From Mumia xiangluensis (GTDB lineage: Bacteria; Actinomycetota; Actinomycetes; Propionibacteriales; Nocardioidaceae), in the NCBI RefSeq assembly GCF_010994095.1, contig NZ_WJYO01000001.1:372001-436000 (forward strand): a stretch of 64,000 nt of DNA, written 5' to 3'. The position numbers and the translations under genes are program-made. This document shows positions 45,364 to 55,580 of the stretch, one piece after another (the stretch's first letter is position 1; each line of letters starts with the position of its first letter). The notes beneath the pieces were generated by a model that saw only the letters and a list, made by a program, of their open reading frames with translations, searched no databases and was not told the origin of the DNA.

Positions 45364-47567
45364 CCCTTCAGTCCCACGAGCTCGAGATCGGCGGGATGAC
45401 GTGCGCCTCGTGCGCCGCCCGCGTCGAGAAGAAGCTCAACAAGCTCGACGGCGTGGAGGCGAGCGTCAACTTCGCGACGGAGCGTGCGTACGTCTCCGCT
45501 CCGGCCTTCGTCGACGTGGCCGACCTCGTCCAGACGGTGGAACGCACGGGCTACTCCGCCGCGCCGGTCCGGCAGGACGCGCCTGAGGACGACAGCCGCC
45601 CCGAGGACGACGACCCCGAGCTCGCCGAGCTGCGGCACCGGCTGATCGTCTCCGCGGTCCTCGCGGCACCGGTCCTCGTCCTCTCGATGGTCCCGGCCTG
45701 GCAGTTCGACAACTGGCAGTGGCTGTCGCTGACGCTCGCAGCACCCGTCGCCGTCTGGGGCGCGTGGCCGTTCCACCGCGCCGCCTGGGTCAACGCGCGG
45801 CACGGCGCCGCCACGATGGACACGCTGATCTCGCTCGGCGTCGCGGCAGCCTTCGGCTGGTCGGTCTACGCGTTGTTCTGGGGGCATGCGGGCGTCACCG
45901 GCATGACCATGGAGATCTCGTGGTTCGCCCAGGGTTCCGGGGCGGACGAGATCTATCTCGAGGTCGCCAGCGCGGTCACGGTGTTCATCCTGCTCGGCCG
46001 CTATCTGGAGCACCGCGCCAAGCGCGACTCCGGGGCCGCACTGCGCGCGCTGCTGTCGCTCGGCGCCAAGGACGTCGTCGTGCTCCGCGAGGGTCGCGAG
46101 GTCGAGATCCCGGTCGGCGAGCTCGGCGTGGGTGACGTCTTCGTCGTACGCCCCGGCGGCAAGGTGGCGACCGACGGCGAGGTCGTCTCGGGCGCCGCGT
46201 CGGTCGACCTGTCGATGCTCACCGGCGAGAGCGTGCCGGTCGACGTCGGCCCTGGTGACCGCGTCGTCGGCGGCACCGTCGCCACCGGGGGCCGCCTGAT
46301 GGTGAGCGCCACCGCCGTCGGCGGGCAGACGCAGCTCGCCCAGATGGCGCGCCTCGTCGAGAACGCGCAGAGCGGCAAGGCCCCCGTCCAGAGGCTGGCC
46401 GACCGGATCTCTGCCGTCTTCGTCCCCGTCGTCCTCGTGCTCGCCGTGCTGACCTGGGTCGGCTGGATGGTCACGGGCGGCACCACCACCGAGGCGTTCA
46501 CCGCCGCCGTCGCGGTGCTGATCATCGCCTGTCCCTGTGCGCTCGGGCTCGCGACGCCGACCGCTCTCCTGGCAGGCACGGGGCGCGGCGCCCAGCGCGG
46601 CATCCTCGTGAAGGGTCCGGAGGTCCTCGAGTCGACCCGTCGCATCGACACGATCGTGCTCGACAAGACCGGCACCGTCACCGAGGGCGCGATGCACGTG
46701 ACCGGCGTGGCGACGGCATCGGGCTTCGACGGCGGCGAGCTCCTGCTGCTCGCGGGCGCCGTCGAGGCCGCGTCCGAGCACCCGCTCGGTCGCGCGATCG
46801 CCGACGCGGCGCGCTCGGCGGTGCCGGGTGGCGAGCTGCCGAAGGTCGACCGCTTCAGCACGACCACCGGGCTCGGGGTGGCGGGGACGGTCGACGGACG
46901 CTCGGTCCGCGTCGGTCGACTTCCCTGGCTGGTCGAGCACGGCGCCTGGCCGTCGACCTCGCTTCCCTCGGTCGACCCTGGGACGACGCCCGTCCACGTC
47001 GCCATCGACGGCGTCGTACGCGGCGTGGTGGCCGTGGCCGATCGGGTCAAGCCGACCTCGGCCGAGGCGATCACGCGGCTCCGCGGTCTGGGTCTGGACC
47101 CCGTCCTGCTCACCGGTGACCGCCGCTCGGTCGCCGAGGAGGTCGCCCGGGAGGTCGGCATCACCGAGGTCGTCGCCGAGGTCCTGCCGGAGGGGAAGGC
47201 CGCCGTGATCGCCGACCTGCAGGCGCGCGGTCGTACGGTCGCGATGGTCGGCGACGGTGTCAACGACGCACCAGCGCTCGCTGTCGCCGACCTCGGCATC
47301 GCGATGGGGACCGGGTCGGACGTCGCGATCGAGGCGTCGGACCTGACCCTCGTCCGCGGGGACCTGCTGCTCACCTCCGACGCGATCGCGCTGTCGCGCC
47401 AGACGTTGCGGACCATCAAGCAGAACCTCGGCTGGGCCTTCGGCTATAACGTCGCCGCCCTCCCGCTGGCCGCTGCGGGGTTCCTCAACCCGTTGATCGC
47501 CGGTGCCGCCATGGCGGCGAGCTCGGTGCTCGTCGTGACGAACTCGCTCCGCCTGCGCAAGTTCTGA
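45360..47567 (+). CDS. copA: Copper-exporting P1B-type ATPase
   Basis: 735-residue Cu(I) efflux pump. One N-terminal metal domain (GMTCASC, Cys15 and Cys18), eight membrane segments, actuator [12 protein letters not shown] motif at 391-393 ([13 protein letters not shown]), phosphorylated Asp435 in DKTGTVTEG, the P1B-specific SEHPLGRAI, and [26 protein letters not shown] overlap with copZ. Last gene of the copper operon. Confidence 0.97.
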   Translation: MTLQSHELEIGGMTCASCAARVEKKLNKLDGVEASVNFATERAYVSAPAFVDVADLVQTVERTGYSAAPVRQDAPEDDSRPEDDDPELAELRHRLIVSAVLAAPVLVLSMVPAWQFDNWQWLSLTLAAPVAVWGAWPFHRAAWVNARHGAATMDTLISLGVAAAFGWSVYALFWGHAGVTGMTMEISWFAQGSGADEIYLEVASAVTVFILLGRYLEHRAKRDSGAALRALLSLGAKDVVVLREGREVEIPVGELGVGDVFVVRPGGKVATDGEVVSGAASVDLSMLTGESVPVDVGPGDRVVGGTVATGGRLMVSATAVGGQTQLAQMARLVENAQSGKAPVQRLADRISAVFVPVVLVLAVLTWVGWMVTGGTTTEAFTAAVAVLIIACPCALGLATPTALLAGTGRGAQRGILVKGPEVLESTRRIDTIVLDKTGTVTEGAMHVTGVATASGFDGGELLLLAGAVEAASEHPLGRAIADAARSAVPGGELPKVDRFSTTTGLGVAGTVDGRSVRVGRLPWLVEHGAWPSTSLPSVDPGTTPVHVAIDGVVRGVVAVADRVKPTSAEAITRLRGLGLDPVLLTGDRRSVAEEVAREVGITEVVAEVLPEGKAAVIADLQARGRTVAMVGDGVNDAPALAVADLGIAMGTGSDVAIEASDLTLVRGDLLLTSDAIALSRQTLRTIKQNLGWAFGYNVAALPLAAAGFLNPLIAGAAMAASSVLVVTNSLRLRKF

Positions 47568-47580
47568 GCACGCGGCGGGG

Positions 47581-48546
47581 TCACGCCAGGGAGAACGTCT
47601 TGCGATACTCCCCCGGCGTGACCCCGACGATGCGCCGGAAGTGGTGACGCAGCAGCGTCCCCGACGAGAACCCGCACCGGTGCGCGACGTGGTCGACGTC
47701 GATCTCGGTGGTCTCGAGCAGAGCCCTCGCTCGCAGGACCCGCTGCTGGACGAGCCACTGCACCGGCGTCGTCCCAGTCTCTGCGGCGAAGCGGCGCGCG
47801 AACGTCCGCGTCGACATCCCCGCCAGCTCGGCGAGCCGGGCGACGGGCTGCTGCTCGTCGAGGTGCTCGACCATCCAGTCGAGGACCTCCGCGAACATGT
47901 CGTCGTCGCAGTCCGGCACCGGCTGCACGATGAACTGGCGCTGGCCGCCGTCGCGCTGGGGCGGCACCACCATGCGGCGGGCGATGGCGTTCGCGGCGGC
48001 ACTGCCGAGCTCACGGCGTACGAGGTGCAGGGCCGCGTCCACCCCGGCCGCGGTGCCGGCGCTGGTGACGATGTCACCCTCGTCGACGAACAGGACGTCC
48101 TCGTCGACGGTGATCTCGGGGTGGAAGGCGCGCAACGCCTCGGCGTGCTTCCAGTGGGTGGAGACCCGCTTCCCGCTGAGGAGGCCTGCCGCGGCGACCT
48201 GGAAGACGCCCGTGCAGAGCGTGAGGATGATGGCGCCGTTCTCGTGCGCCTTGCGGATCGCCTGCGGGACGGCGGCGTCTGCGTGCTCGTGCCAGTGGCC
48301 GCTCGGCGGCGCGGCAGGCACGACGACGACCAGGTCGGCCTCGACGCCGTCCTCGTACCCGTGCTCGACGAGGAGGGCTCCGCCCCCCGCGATCGGGACG
48401 GGCCGGCCTGCCTCGGGTCCGCAGATCGTGAACGAGAGGAGCGGCACTCCATCGTCGGTCCGGTCGATCCCGAAGACCTCCGAGGCGATGCCCAGCTCGA
48501 AGAGGTGGAAGTTCTCAGGCACGAGCACTGACACTGTCCGAATCAT
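47581..48546 (-). CDS. GlxA-type AraC-family transcriptional regulator
   Basis: 321 residues from the ATG at 48546. N-terminal DJ-1/PfpI-like domain (VSVLVPENFHLFELGIASEVFG, LTLCTGVFQVAAAGLLSGKR) and C-terminal double HTH of AraC type (VARLAELAGMSTRTFARRFAAETGTTPVQWLVQQRVLRA, HRCGFSSGTLLRHHF). Members often respond to amide or aldehyde metabolites; the effector is unknown. Convergent with copA. Two direct repeats in front of it are likely binding sites. Confidence 0.92.
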   Translation of the reverse strand: MIRTVSVLVPENFHLFELGIASEVFGIDRTDDGVPLLSFTICGPEAGRPVPIAGGGALLVEHGYEDGVEADLVVVVPAAPPSGHWHEHADAAVPQAIRKAHENGAIILTLCTGVFQVAAAGLLSGKRVSTHWKHAEALRAFHPEITVDEDVLFVDEGDIVTSAGTAAGVDAALHLVRRELGSAAANAIARRMVVPPQRDGGQRQFIVQPVPDCDDDMFAEVLDWMVEHLDEQQPVARLAELAGMSTRTFARRFAAETGTTPVQWLVQQRVLRARALLETTEIDVDHVAHRCGFSSGTLLRHHFRRIVGVTPGEYRKTFSLA

Positions 48547-48560
48547 CCCTCTACCGTAGG

Positions 48561-48616
48561 TGGCAGGATCTGTTCGGTCAATGGCCTTCCAGCCACTATT
48601 GGCAGGAAGTGTTCGG
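48561..48616. promoter_or_regulatory. Two 17-bp direct repeats between GlxA-type regulator and small gene
   Basis: TGGCAGGATCTGTTCGG (48561-48577) recurs as TGGCAGGAAGTGTTCGG (48600-48616), 15 of 17 identical, 39 bp apart (nearly four helical turns). AraC-family proteins bind direct repeats through their two HTH motifs, so these are likely sites for the regulator controlling both divergent genes. Confidence 0.65.
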
Positions 48617-48623
48617 GCGCAGA

Positions 48624-48779
48624 ATGAGAGCCATGGAGATCTTGAGGAAGCACCACACGAGGAAGCACCACGAGTCCACCACACCGCGGTTCCCGGCGTT
48701 CCGCGTCGGCAACGGCAACCGTGACGAGGCGCGGATGCGCGCCGAGATGGACGCGATCCGGGCGCACAGCGGACGTTGA
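48624..48779 (+). CDS. Small basic protein, 51 residues
   Basis: Short frame MRAMEILRKHHTRKHHEST followed by a TPRFPAFRVGNGN segment and a C-terminal helix EARMRAEMDAIRAHSGR. Rich in His, Arg and Lys, no membrane segment. It starts 8 bp after a predicted regulator site and is divergent from the GlxA-type gene, supporting expression, but no family is recognised. ATG at 48633 is an alternative start. Confidence 0.5.
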   Translation: MRAMEILRKHHTRKHHESTTPRFPAFRVGNGNRDEARMRAEMDAIRAHSGR

Positions 48780-48800
48780 GCGGCCTGCGATGATCGGGGG

Positions 48801-49643
48801 ATGTCCACGCTCATCGGCATCACCGGGGCCAGCGGGTACGTCGGTGGCGCGGCCGCGCGGCACCTCGCCGGCGCCGGCCGCGCGACCCGCCTGATCGTCC
48901 GCGACCCCGCCCGTGCTCCACGCCTCCCGCACGCGGAGGTCGCGGTCGCCTCGTACGAGGACGTCGATGCGTGCCGCCGGGCCTACGAGGGACTCGACAC
49001 CCTGTTTCTCGTCTCCGCGACCGAGTCGGCCGACCGGGTCCAGCAGCACCACCTGACGATCGACGCGGCCGTCTCCGCCGGCGTACGCCAGATCGTCTAC
49101 CTGTCCTTCGTCGGCGCAGGACCTGACGCCGGGTTCACGCTCGCGCGCGACCACGGCGCGACCGAGGAGTACGCGAAGTCGTCTCCCCTGGCGTGGACGT
49201 TCCTGCGCGACAACTTCTACACCGACGCGATCCGCACGATGTTCGGCGAGGACGGCGTCATCCGCGGACCCGCCGGGCACGGACGTGTGGCCTCGATCGC
49301 GCGGGACGACGTCGCCGCCGTGGCGGCCCGGGTCCTCGCCGATCCGCGCTCGCACGTCGGCCGCGCGTACGAGCTCACCGGACCCGAGGCGCTGACGCTG
49401 GCCGAGTTCGCCACGCTGATGACGCAGGCGACCGGTTCGCCGCACCGCTACCTCGACGAGACGATCGAGGAGGCGCGTGCCTCGCGCGCGCACTACGGGG
49501 CGCCCGAGTGGATGGTCGACGCGTGGATCAGCACCTACACCGCGATCCGCGACGGCGAGCTCGACCGCGTGACCAGCGACGTCCCGGCCCTGCTCGGCCG
49601 ACCTGCACTGACGGTCGCCGAGGTGCTCAGCGGTCGGCGCTGA
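48801..49643 (+). CDS. NmrA-like NAD(P)-binding oxidoreductase
   Basis: 280 residues. N-terminal Rossmann motif [21 protein letters not shown] (GxxGxxG), [11 protein letters not shown] strand and a C-terminal substrate cap ([21 protein letters not shown]). Matches the atypical SDR/QorB-NmrA group, which reduce quinones or act as redox sensors. Possibly cotranscribed with the preceding small gene. Its 3' end overlaps the convergent dipeptidase gene by 17 bp. Confidence 0.88.
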   Translation: MSTLIGITGASGYVGGAAARHLAGAGRATRLIVRDPARAPRLPHAEVAVASYEDVDACRRAYEGLDTLFLVSATESADRVQQHHLTIDAAVSAGVRQIVYLSFVGAGPDAGFTLARDHGATEEYAKSSPLAWTFLRDNFYTDAIRTMFGEDGVIRGPAGHGRVASIARDDVAAVAARVLADPRSHVGRAYELTGPEALTLAEFATLMTQATGSPHRYLDETIEEARASRAHYGAPEWMVDAWISTYTAIRDGELDRVTSDVPALLGRPALTVAEVLSGRR

Positions 49644-50751
49644 CCGAGGTCCAATCGGTAGAAGCGGCCCACGCAGCGTCCAGCACGCGCAGCACGTTGC
49701 CGCCCGCGAGCGCCGCGAGCTCGTCGGCAGTCCAGCCACGGGCGGCAAGCGCCTCCAGGATCCGCGGGTACGTCGCGACGTCCTCGAGCCCCTGCGGGAA
49801 CCGCACGAACCCGTCGTAGTCGCCCCCGAGGCCGACGTGCTCCACACCCATCACCTCGCGGGCGTGCTCGACGTGCGCGACGACGTCGTCGACGGAGACG
49901 ACCGGCTCTGGGCCGACGCTCCCCGCGTGCCGCCAGCGGGCCCACTCCTCGCTGAGGAAGCTCGGTACGAAGGCGACCATCACCACGCCGCCGTTCTCGC
50001 GGACGCGACCGAGCACGTCGTCGGGGACGTTGCGGGGATGGTCGGCGACCGCGCGGCAGCTCGAGTGGCTGAAGACCACGGGCGCCGTGGTCGTGTCGAG
50101 CGCGTCGTGCATCGTCGCCGGCGAGACGTGCGACAGGTCCACGAGCATCCCGAGCCGGTTCATCTCGCGCACGACGTCGCGACCGACGTCCGTGAGACCG
50201 CCGTGCACGGGCTCGTCGGTCGCCGAGTCGGCCCACGCGGTGTTGTCGTTGTGGGTGAGGGTCATGTACGCGACGCCGAGCCGGGCATACATCCGCAGCA
50301 CCGCCAGCGAGTCGTCGATGCTGTGCCCTCCCTCGGCGCCCAGCAGCGACGCGATCGCGCCGTCCGCCCACGCAGCTCGCACGTCGGCGCCGGTCCGCGC
50401 GAGGCGGAGATCGTCGGGGTAGGCGGCGACGAGCCGGTGCACGAAGTCGATCTGCTCGAGCGTCGCCGTGACGGCGTCGGCGCCCTTGATCGACGTCGGG
50501 ACGAACACCGACCAGAACTGCGCGCCGACCCCGCCGCGACGCAGCCGCGGGATGTCGGTGTGGAACCGACCGTGCGGGGATGTAGGCCCGAGTCCGTCGG
50601 TCGAGTACTGGGCCTCTGCGCGGCACTCCCACGCCAGGTCGTTGTGGCCGTCGAACACCAGCGCGCCGGCCAGCGCCGTACGGACTGTCTGGTCGTCGGT
50701 CGCGGCCAACGCGGCCGCCGGGTTCGAGACAAGAGCGGTCGAGTCGTTCAC
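49627..50751 (-). CDS. Membrane dipeptidase (M19 family)
   Basis: 374 residues from the GTG at 50751. Binuclear zinc amidohydrolase-type barrel: FDGHNDLAW (HxD ligands), [14 protein letters not shown] with the bridging Glu, [30 protein letters not shown] and [11 protein letters not shown]. No signal peptide, so probably cytoplasmic, cleaving dipeptides or related amides. Followed on the same strand by nothing close; a DJ-1 protein gene lies upstream. Confidence 0.92.
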   Translation of the reverse strand: MNDSTALVSNPAAALAATDDQTVRTALAGALVFDGHNDLAWECRAEAQYSTDGLGPTSPHGRFHTDIPRLRRGGVGAQFWSVFVPTSIKGADAVTATLEQIDFVHRLVAAYPDDLRLARTGADVRAAWADGAIASLLGAEGGHSIDDSLAVLRMYARLGVAYMTLTHNDNTAWADSATDEPVHGGLTDVGRDVVREMNRLGMLVDLSHVSPATMHDALDTTTAPVVFSHSSCRAVADHPRNVPDDVLGRVRENGGVVMVAFVPSFLSEEWARWRHAGSVGPEPVVSVDDVVAHVEHAREVMGVEHVGLGGDYDGFVRFPQGLEDVATYPRILEALAARGWTADELAALAGGNVLRVLDAAWAASTDWTSVSADR

Positions 50752-50833
50752 CCGACCACCCTCTCGCACGGCGACGGGAGCCGCCCACGGACCCGGCACG
50801 GAGCGTGTCGCGCACCGGGCCCGCGGGCGGAGA

Positions 50834-51391
50834 TCAGGCGAGCACCTGCTCGACCTCGCGGACGAAGTCGTCGAGGTCCTTCGGCGTCCGGGAGGTGATG
50901 ATCGTGGGCTGTCGCGAGTCGTCCACGACAGCGGCCTCGTCGACCCACCTGCCACCGGCGTTGCTGATGTCGGTCTCCAGCGAGGCGTACGAGGTGAGCC
51001 GACGTCCGTCGACGATGCCCGCCTCGACCAGCGCCCACGGCCCGTGGCAGATCGCCGCGATCGGGCGACCCTCCGCCTCGAACGTGGAGACGATGCCGAC
51101 CGCGGCCTCGTCGAGGCGCAGCTGGTCGGCGTTGATGGTGCCGCCCGGGATGATCAGGAGGTCGTAGTCGGACGCGTCGACCTGTCCGACGGTGGTCGTC
51201 GGCCGGATCGACTTGCCCGGATCCTTGTCGCCCACGAGAGTCTCGACCGGGCCGTCCTCCACGGCGGCGACGGTCACGTCGGCACCGCGCTCGCGCAGGT
51301 GCTCGACGGGGACGACGAGCTCGTCCTGCTCCACGCCGTAGTTCGTGACGATCGCCAGGACTCGGCGACCGCTCAGGTCAGCGTCTGCCAT
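50834..51391 (-). CDS. DJ-1/PfpI family protein (type 1 glutamine amidotransferase-like)
   Basis: 185 residues from the ATG at 51391 preceded by GAGGAG. Nucleophile elbow [10 protein letters not shown] with the catalytic Cys, [28 protein letters not shown] characteristic of PfpI/YhbO deglycase-like proteins, and Glu in the VEQDELVVP strand. May repair glyoxal-damaged proteins or nucleotides; activity is disputed within the family. Divergent from the ABC exporter. Confidence 0.9.
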   Translation of the reverse strand: MADADLSGRRVLAIVTNYGVEQDELVVPVEHLRERGADVTVAAVEDGPVETLVGDKDPGKSIRPTTTVGQVDASDYDLLIIPGGTINADQLRLDEAAVGIVSTFEAEGRPIAAICHGPWALVEAGIVDGRRLTSYASLETDISNAGGRWVDEAAVVDDSRQPTIITSRTPKDLDDFVREVEQVLA

Positions 51392-51488
51392 GGACACTCC
51401 TCTCGAGGTCGGGGCCGTCGACACTCAGGTACCCGCCGCTGCGGACTTCACACCTGCTCGCCCGGAATCGCGACCTAGGCTCGGACCC

Positions 51489-53543
51489 ATGACGTCCTCG
51501 ACCCAGGAGACCACCCCGGCCGTACGCCGTGCCGCCGCGCGGGAGGACGCGGGACGGGTGCTGCCGCGGATCGCCCACCTGCTGGCGCCGTACAAGGGCA
51601 AGTTGCTCCTCGTCGGGCTGGCCGTCGTGACCGGCGCTGTGCTCGCGTCGCTCGCACCTTTCCTCACGAAGGCGGTCTTCGACGACGCGCTCTTCCCGCC
51701 CGGCGGGGGGGCTCCCGACGTCGAGCTCCTCGGGTGGCTGGTCGCCGGGCTGTGCGTGATCCCGATCCTGACCGCGCTGATCGGGATCGGGCAGAACTTC
51801 CTCACGTCGACCATCGGCAACTCCGCGATGGCGGACCTGCGCGGGAAGCTGTTCGCGCACCTGCAGACGATGGAGCTCGGCTTCTTCACCGCGACGAAGA
51901 CCGGTGCGATCCAGTCGCGGCTCGCCAACGACGTCAGCGGCGTCCGCACCGTCCTCACCGACACTGCGACGACGATCCTGCAGAACGCTGTCACGGTGAT
52001 CTCCGCGTTCGTCGCGATGGTGATCCTGTCGTGGCAGCTCACGATCATCACGCTCGTCCTGATGCCGCTGTTCGTGGTCATCCAGGTCCGTGTCGGCCGC
52101 CGGCGGCAGCGGCTCGCCCGCAAGACGCAGGAGTCGCTGTCGGAGATGACCGCGATCACCGAGGAGGCGCTCTCGGTCTCCGGCATCCTGCTCGCGAAGG
52201 TGTTCAACCGGTCGGAGAGCGAGACGCTGCGCTACCGCGAGGAGAACCAGCGCCAGACCCACCTGCAGGTGACGGCGGCGATGACCGGCCGTACGTTCTT
52301 CGCGCTGGTGCAGACGTTCTTCGCGATCACGCCGGCGCTCATCTACCTCGTCGCGGGCCTGATGCTCACCGGGCGGTTCGACTACTCCGGCGGGACGCTC
52401 ACCGCGGGCACGCTGGTCGCGTTCACGACGCTGCAGGCGCGACTCCAGATGCCGCTCATCCAGCTCATGCGCGTCACCCTCGACGTCCAGACGTCGCTCG
52501 CGCTGTTCCGCCGGATCTTCGAGTACCTCGACCTCGAGCCCGCGATCGTCGAGCAGCCCGGAGCGCGCCCGCTGCCGGACACGGGCGAGGGTGGCCACGT
52601 CGAGTTCCGCGGGGTCTGGTTCCGCTACCCGCCGCCGCGCCTGCTCGGCACGCCGCCGCGGGAACGCGACGCGCGTGACGGCAGCAGCGACCGCGACGCG
52701 GAGGGTGTCACGGCCGTCGAGGACGTGGAGATCGAGTCGTCCGCGGCCGAGGTCGCCGCCGAGGAACGCTGGACCCTCCGCGACGTCTCGCTGACCGTCA
52801 AGCCCGGCCGGCTCGCTGCCATCGTGGGACCGTCGGGCTCGGGCAAGACCACGATGACCTACCTCGTCCCGCGCTTCTACGACGTCACCGAGGGCGCCGT
52901 CCTCATCGACGGCGTCGACGTCCGCGAGGCCACCGAGCGGTCGCTGGCCACAGCGGTCGGGATGGTGACGCAGGAGCCGTACCTGTTCCACGGCACGATC
53001 TACGAGAACATCGCGTACGCGAAGGAGGGCGCGACCCCTGCGGAGGTCGAGCAGGCCGCGCGCGACGCCAACATCCACGACCGGATCATGAGCTTCGCCG
53101 AGGGGTACGACACGGTGACCGGCGAGCGGGGCTACCGGCTGTCGGGCGGCGAGAAGCAGCGCGTCGCGATCGCCCGCGTGTTCCTGATGAACCCGCGCGT
53201 GCTGATCCTCGACGAGGCGACGTCCGCCCTCGACACCGAGACCGAGCGCCTCGTCCAGGACGCGCTCGAGCGGGCGACCGCCGGCCGGACGACGATCGCG
53301 ATCGCTCACCGGCTGTCGACGATCCAGAACGCCGACGTCATCTTCGGGCTGGAGGACGGGGAGCTCGTCGAGCAGGGCACCCACACCGAGCTGCTCGCGC
53401 AGGGCGGGCTCTACTCACGGCTGTACGTCGAGCAGTTCGGCGGCGGCGAGATCGAGGGGCGCTTCCGCGACGGCGTCCTGTTCCGGGACGGCACCTGCGT
53501 CCGGGAGGGCGAGGAGCACCCGCGGGCGGACGTCCGCATCTGA
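51489..53543 (+). CDS. ABC exporter (fused permease and ATPase)
   Basis: 684 residues. Six membrane segments (about 40-345), then the ATPase: Walker A GPSGSGKTT from residue 447, Q-loop VTQEPYLF, signature LSGGEKQRVAIARV, Walker B VLILDEATSALD, H-loop IAHRLSTI. Between the A-loop (WFRYPPPRLLG) and the first strand is an acidic insertion of about 40 residues (GSSDRDAEGVTAVEDVEIES) not usual in the family. MsbA/LmrA-like half-transporter, likely homodimeric, for lipids or drugs. The ATG at 51489 follows a TAGGCT -10-like element by 8 nt, so transcription may be leaderless. Confidence 0.93.
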   Translation: MTSSTQETTPAVRRAAAREDAGRVLPRIAHLLAPYKGKLLLVGLAVVTGAVLASLAPFLTKAVFDDALFPPGGGAPDVELLGWLVAGLCVIPILTALIGIGQNFLTSTIGNSAMADLRGKLFAHLQTMELGFFTATKTGAIQSRLANDVSGVRTVLTDTATTILQNAVTVISAFVAMVILSWQLTIITLVLMPLFVVIQVRVGRRRQRLARKTQESLSEMTAITEEALSVSGILLAKVFNRSESETLRYREENQRQTHLQVTAAMTGRTFFALVQTFFAITPALIYLVAGLMLTGRFDYSGGTLTAGTLVAFTTLQARLQMPLIQLMRVTLDVQTSLALFRRIFEYLDLEPAIVEQPGARPLPDTGEGGHVEFRGVWFRYPPPRLLGTPPRERDARDGSSDRDAEGVTAVEDVEIESSAAEVAAEERWTLRDVSLTVKPGRLAAIVGPSGSGKTTMTYLVPRFYDVTEGAVLIDGVDVREATERSLATAVGMVTQEPYLFHGTIYENIAYAKEGATPAEVEQAARDANIHDRIMSFAEGYDTVTGERGYRLSGGEKQRVAIARVFLMNPRVLILDEATSALDTETERLVQDALERATAGRTTIAIAHRLSTIQNADVIFGLEDGELVEQGTHTELLAQGGLYSRLYVEQFGGGEIEGRFRDGVLFRDGTCVREGEEHPRADVRI

Positions 53544-53575
53544 CCGTCCCCGGTCGAGGCGCGAGGCCGTTCGGG

Positions 53576-53953
53576 CTACTCCTGGATCACCGACAACACG
53601 TTGCCCGCGGGGTCGGTGAACCACGCGATGAGCGGGCCACCCCCACGGAAGATCCCCTTGTCGTCGGTCGCCGTCGGCGTGCCCTCGTACTTCTCGAAGA
53701 CGACCCCACGCCCGGCCAGCGCGTCGACTGCTGCCTCGATGTCGGGGACCGGGAAGTTCAGGATCGTGTACGACGCCGGCTGGTGATGCTCACCCTTCGG
53801 GTAGACGAGCGTGTCGCGTCCCCCTGCGAGGTGCAGGGTCAGCATCCCGTCGGCCTCGCTCACGTCGAGCCCGAGCGTGTCGCCGTAGAACGCCTGGGCC
53901 TTCGCCGTGTCGTCCACCGAGAAGCCGCTGAAGGCTGGTGCCTCGCCAAGCAT
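53576..53953 (-). CDS. VOC family (glyoxalase-like) protein
   Basis: 125 residues with a single-repeat VOC pattern: FSGFSVDDTAKAQAFYGDTLGLDV at the start, TLHLAGGRDTLVYPKG in the middle and GPLIAWFTDPAGNVLSVIQE at the end. Metal-ligand His/Glu positions are partly present. Function unknown, possibly antibiotic or aldehyde binding. A degenerate fragment of the dispersed repeat (53551-53568) lies just past its end. Confidence 0.88.
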   Translation of the reverse strand: MLGEAPAFSGFSVDDTAKAQAFYGDTLGLDVSEADGMLTLHLAGGRDTLVYPKGEHHQPASYTILNFPVPDIEAAVDALAGRGVVFEKYEGTPTATDDKGIFRGGGPLIAWFTDPAGNVLSVIQE

Positions 53954-54016
53954 GGTGCTCTCCTGTCCGGGACCGTCGTCGGCCCCTGCAGTAGTGACCC
54001 GTCGGGCCCGTCGAAG

Positions 54017-55465
54017 TCACCGCTGCCGGAGGGGTCGCGTCGCCGGCCCCTCGACGACCGCGCCGTCCGCGTCGAAGCGGGACCCGTGCAGCGGGCAGTC
54101 CCAGGTGCGTTCCTCGTCGTTCCACGCGACGACGCCGCCGAGGTGGGAGCAGACCGCGGTCGTGCGGGTCCCGTCCCCGGAGTCCGCGCACGGAGGCACG
54201 CCCGCGACGCGCGGCGCTTCCTCGTCCCTGGCGAGTGCAGCCGTCGTCCACCCCTTGGCAAGCTCCAGCCCGACGCCGCCGTTGATCGCGAGGGTCCGCG
54301 CGACGTCGCTGATCGTCGGCCGCGGCCACGACCGTACGGCGCCACGCCACCCGCGCCGCTCGCCGAGGACCTCCGCCGCGAGCGCGAGGCCGGCAGCGGT
54401 CCCCATCGCGAGGCCCCACTTGGCGAACCCGGTCGCCACCAGGATCCACGGCACCGCCGGCAGGAGCCGTCCGACGTACGGCAGTCCCGTGGTCGACTCG
54501 TAGTCCTGGGCGGACCACGTCGCGAGCGGTTCCTGCACACCGAAGGTCCGCTGCGCCCAGTCCACGAGCTCCGAGGCCCGCTCCGCCTCCGACCGGACGC
54601 GTCCGGTGGTGTGCCCGTTGCCGCCGACCACCAGGACCGTGTCGTCCGTCGCGGCTGTGCGCAGCGACCGGGTCGGGGCGTCGATCGAGAGATACATCGC
54701 CTCGACGGCCGGCTCGCCGGTCCGGAAGGCCGCCGCGTAGGACCGGTGCGGCGACAGGCGGGCGAAGAATCCCCCGCGGTCGAGGATCGGGATGCCGGTG
54801 GCGAGCACGACGTGGCGCGCGTCCACCCGCCCGGACTCGGTGCGGACCCGCCTCCGTCCACGGTGGCCGTCGACCCCGAGCGCCCGCGTCCCCTCGAAGA
54901 TCCGGGCCCCGGCCGCGACCGCCTCCGCGGCGAGGCTGTCAGCGAGGGCCACGGCGTCGATCTGTCCCTGGCCGGGGAGGCGGAGCGCGCCCCGCACCTC
55001 GTACGGCAGCCCGGGATCGGTCTCCCAGGTGACCGGGAGACCCGCCTGCTCGCACGCGCCCTGCTCACGGCGGAGCCGGTCCTCGCCGACAGCGGTCGTC
55101 GCGTACGTGACCGCGTCGCGAGGGTCGTACGGGATGCCGGTGGACGCGCAGAAGCCCTGGAGCCACTCCTGCCCCTCGCGGTTCGCCGCGACGTAGCCGT
55201 CGAGCCGGTCGGGGTGCGCCCGCCGGATCCGGCTCAGCCGGGACCCCTGCAGGAGACTCACCTTCCCGGTGGTCCCACCGGTGGTGCCTGCCGCGACGTG
55301 ACGTGCCTCGAGGACGACCACCGAGGTCCCGGCGCGGGCCAGGGTCAGCGCGACCGTGAGTCCGACGACGCCGGCGCCGACGACGACCACGTCGCAGCTC
55401 GCGTCCTCGGCCAGCGGGGCGTACGTGGGGCGGGCAGGATTCTGGGCGTACCACCAGGACTGCAT
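54017..55465 (-). CDS. FAD-dependent oxidoreductase with C-terminal Rieske domain
   Basis: 482 residues from the ATG at 55465. Residues 30-380: DAO-type FAD fold (CDVVVVGAGVVGLTVALTLARAG, GTTGGTTGKVSLLQG, VLATGIPI, ATGFAKWGLAMGTAAG). Residues about 440-480: Rieske [2Fe-2S] motif CSHLGG and CPLHGSRFD, giving the C-x-H / C-x2-H ligands. The same architecture is known in Bacillus/actinobacterial glycine-oxidase-like proteins of unknown substrate. Divergent from the CrtI-like gene, 115 bp apart. Confidence 0.92.
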   Translation of the reverse strand: MQSWWYAQNPARPTYAPLAEDASCDVVVVGAGVVGLTVALTLARAGTSVVVLEARHVAAGTTGGTTGKVSLLQGSRLSRIRRAHPDRLDGYVAANREGQEWLQGFCASTGIPYDPRDAVTYATTAVGEDRLRREQGACEQAGLPVTWETDPGLPYEVRGALRLPGQGQIDAVALADSLAAEAVAAGARIFEGTRALGVDGHRGRRRVRTESGRVDARHVVLATGIPILDRGGFFARLSPHRSYAAAFRTGEPAVEAMYLSIDAPTRSLRTAATDDTVLVVGGNGHTTGRVRSEAERASELVDWAQRTFGVQEPLATWSAQDYESTTGLPYVGRLLPAVPWILVATGFAKWGLAMGTAAGLALAAEVLGERRGWRGAVRSWPRPTISDVARTLAINGGVGLELAKGWTTAALARDEEAPRVAGVPPCADSGDGTRTTAVCSHLGGVVAWNDEERTWDCPLHGSRFDADGAVVEGPATRPLRQR

Positions 55466-55580
55466 CGGGGTTCCTTCCGTCGACGCCCTGGTACCCACCG
55501 CCGACGGGGGCAATCGGGTTTCGCGAGGCGGGCGACGGGTACCGCCCGGACGTCGCCGACCGCCGGCACAAGGAGGGGTT

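Noticed and set aside
46930-46945. CTGGTCGAGC inside copA as a possible repeat copy
   Set aside because: Only the 10-bp core matches; it encodes ordinary sequence (WLVEHG) and lacks the rest of the element. The same applies to TTGGTCGAGC at 30708-30717 in the YdeI-family gene.
53551-53568. GGTCGAGGCGCGAG as a seventh repeat locus
   Set aside because: Matches only half of the element; kept as a possible remnant but not counted.
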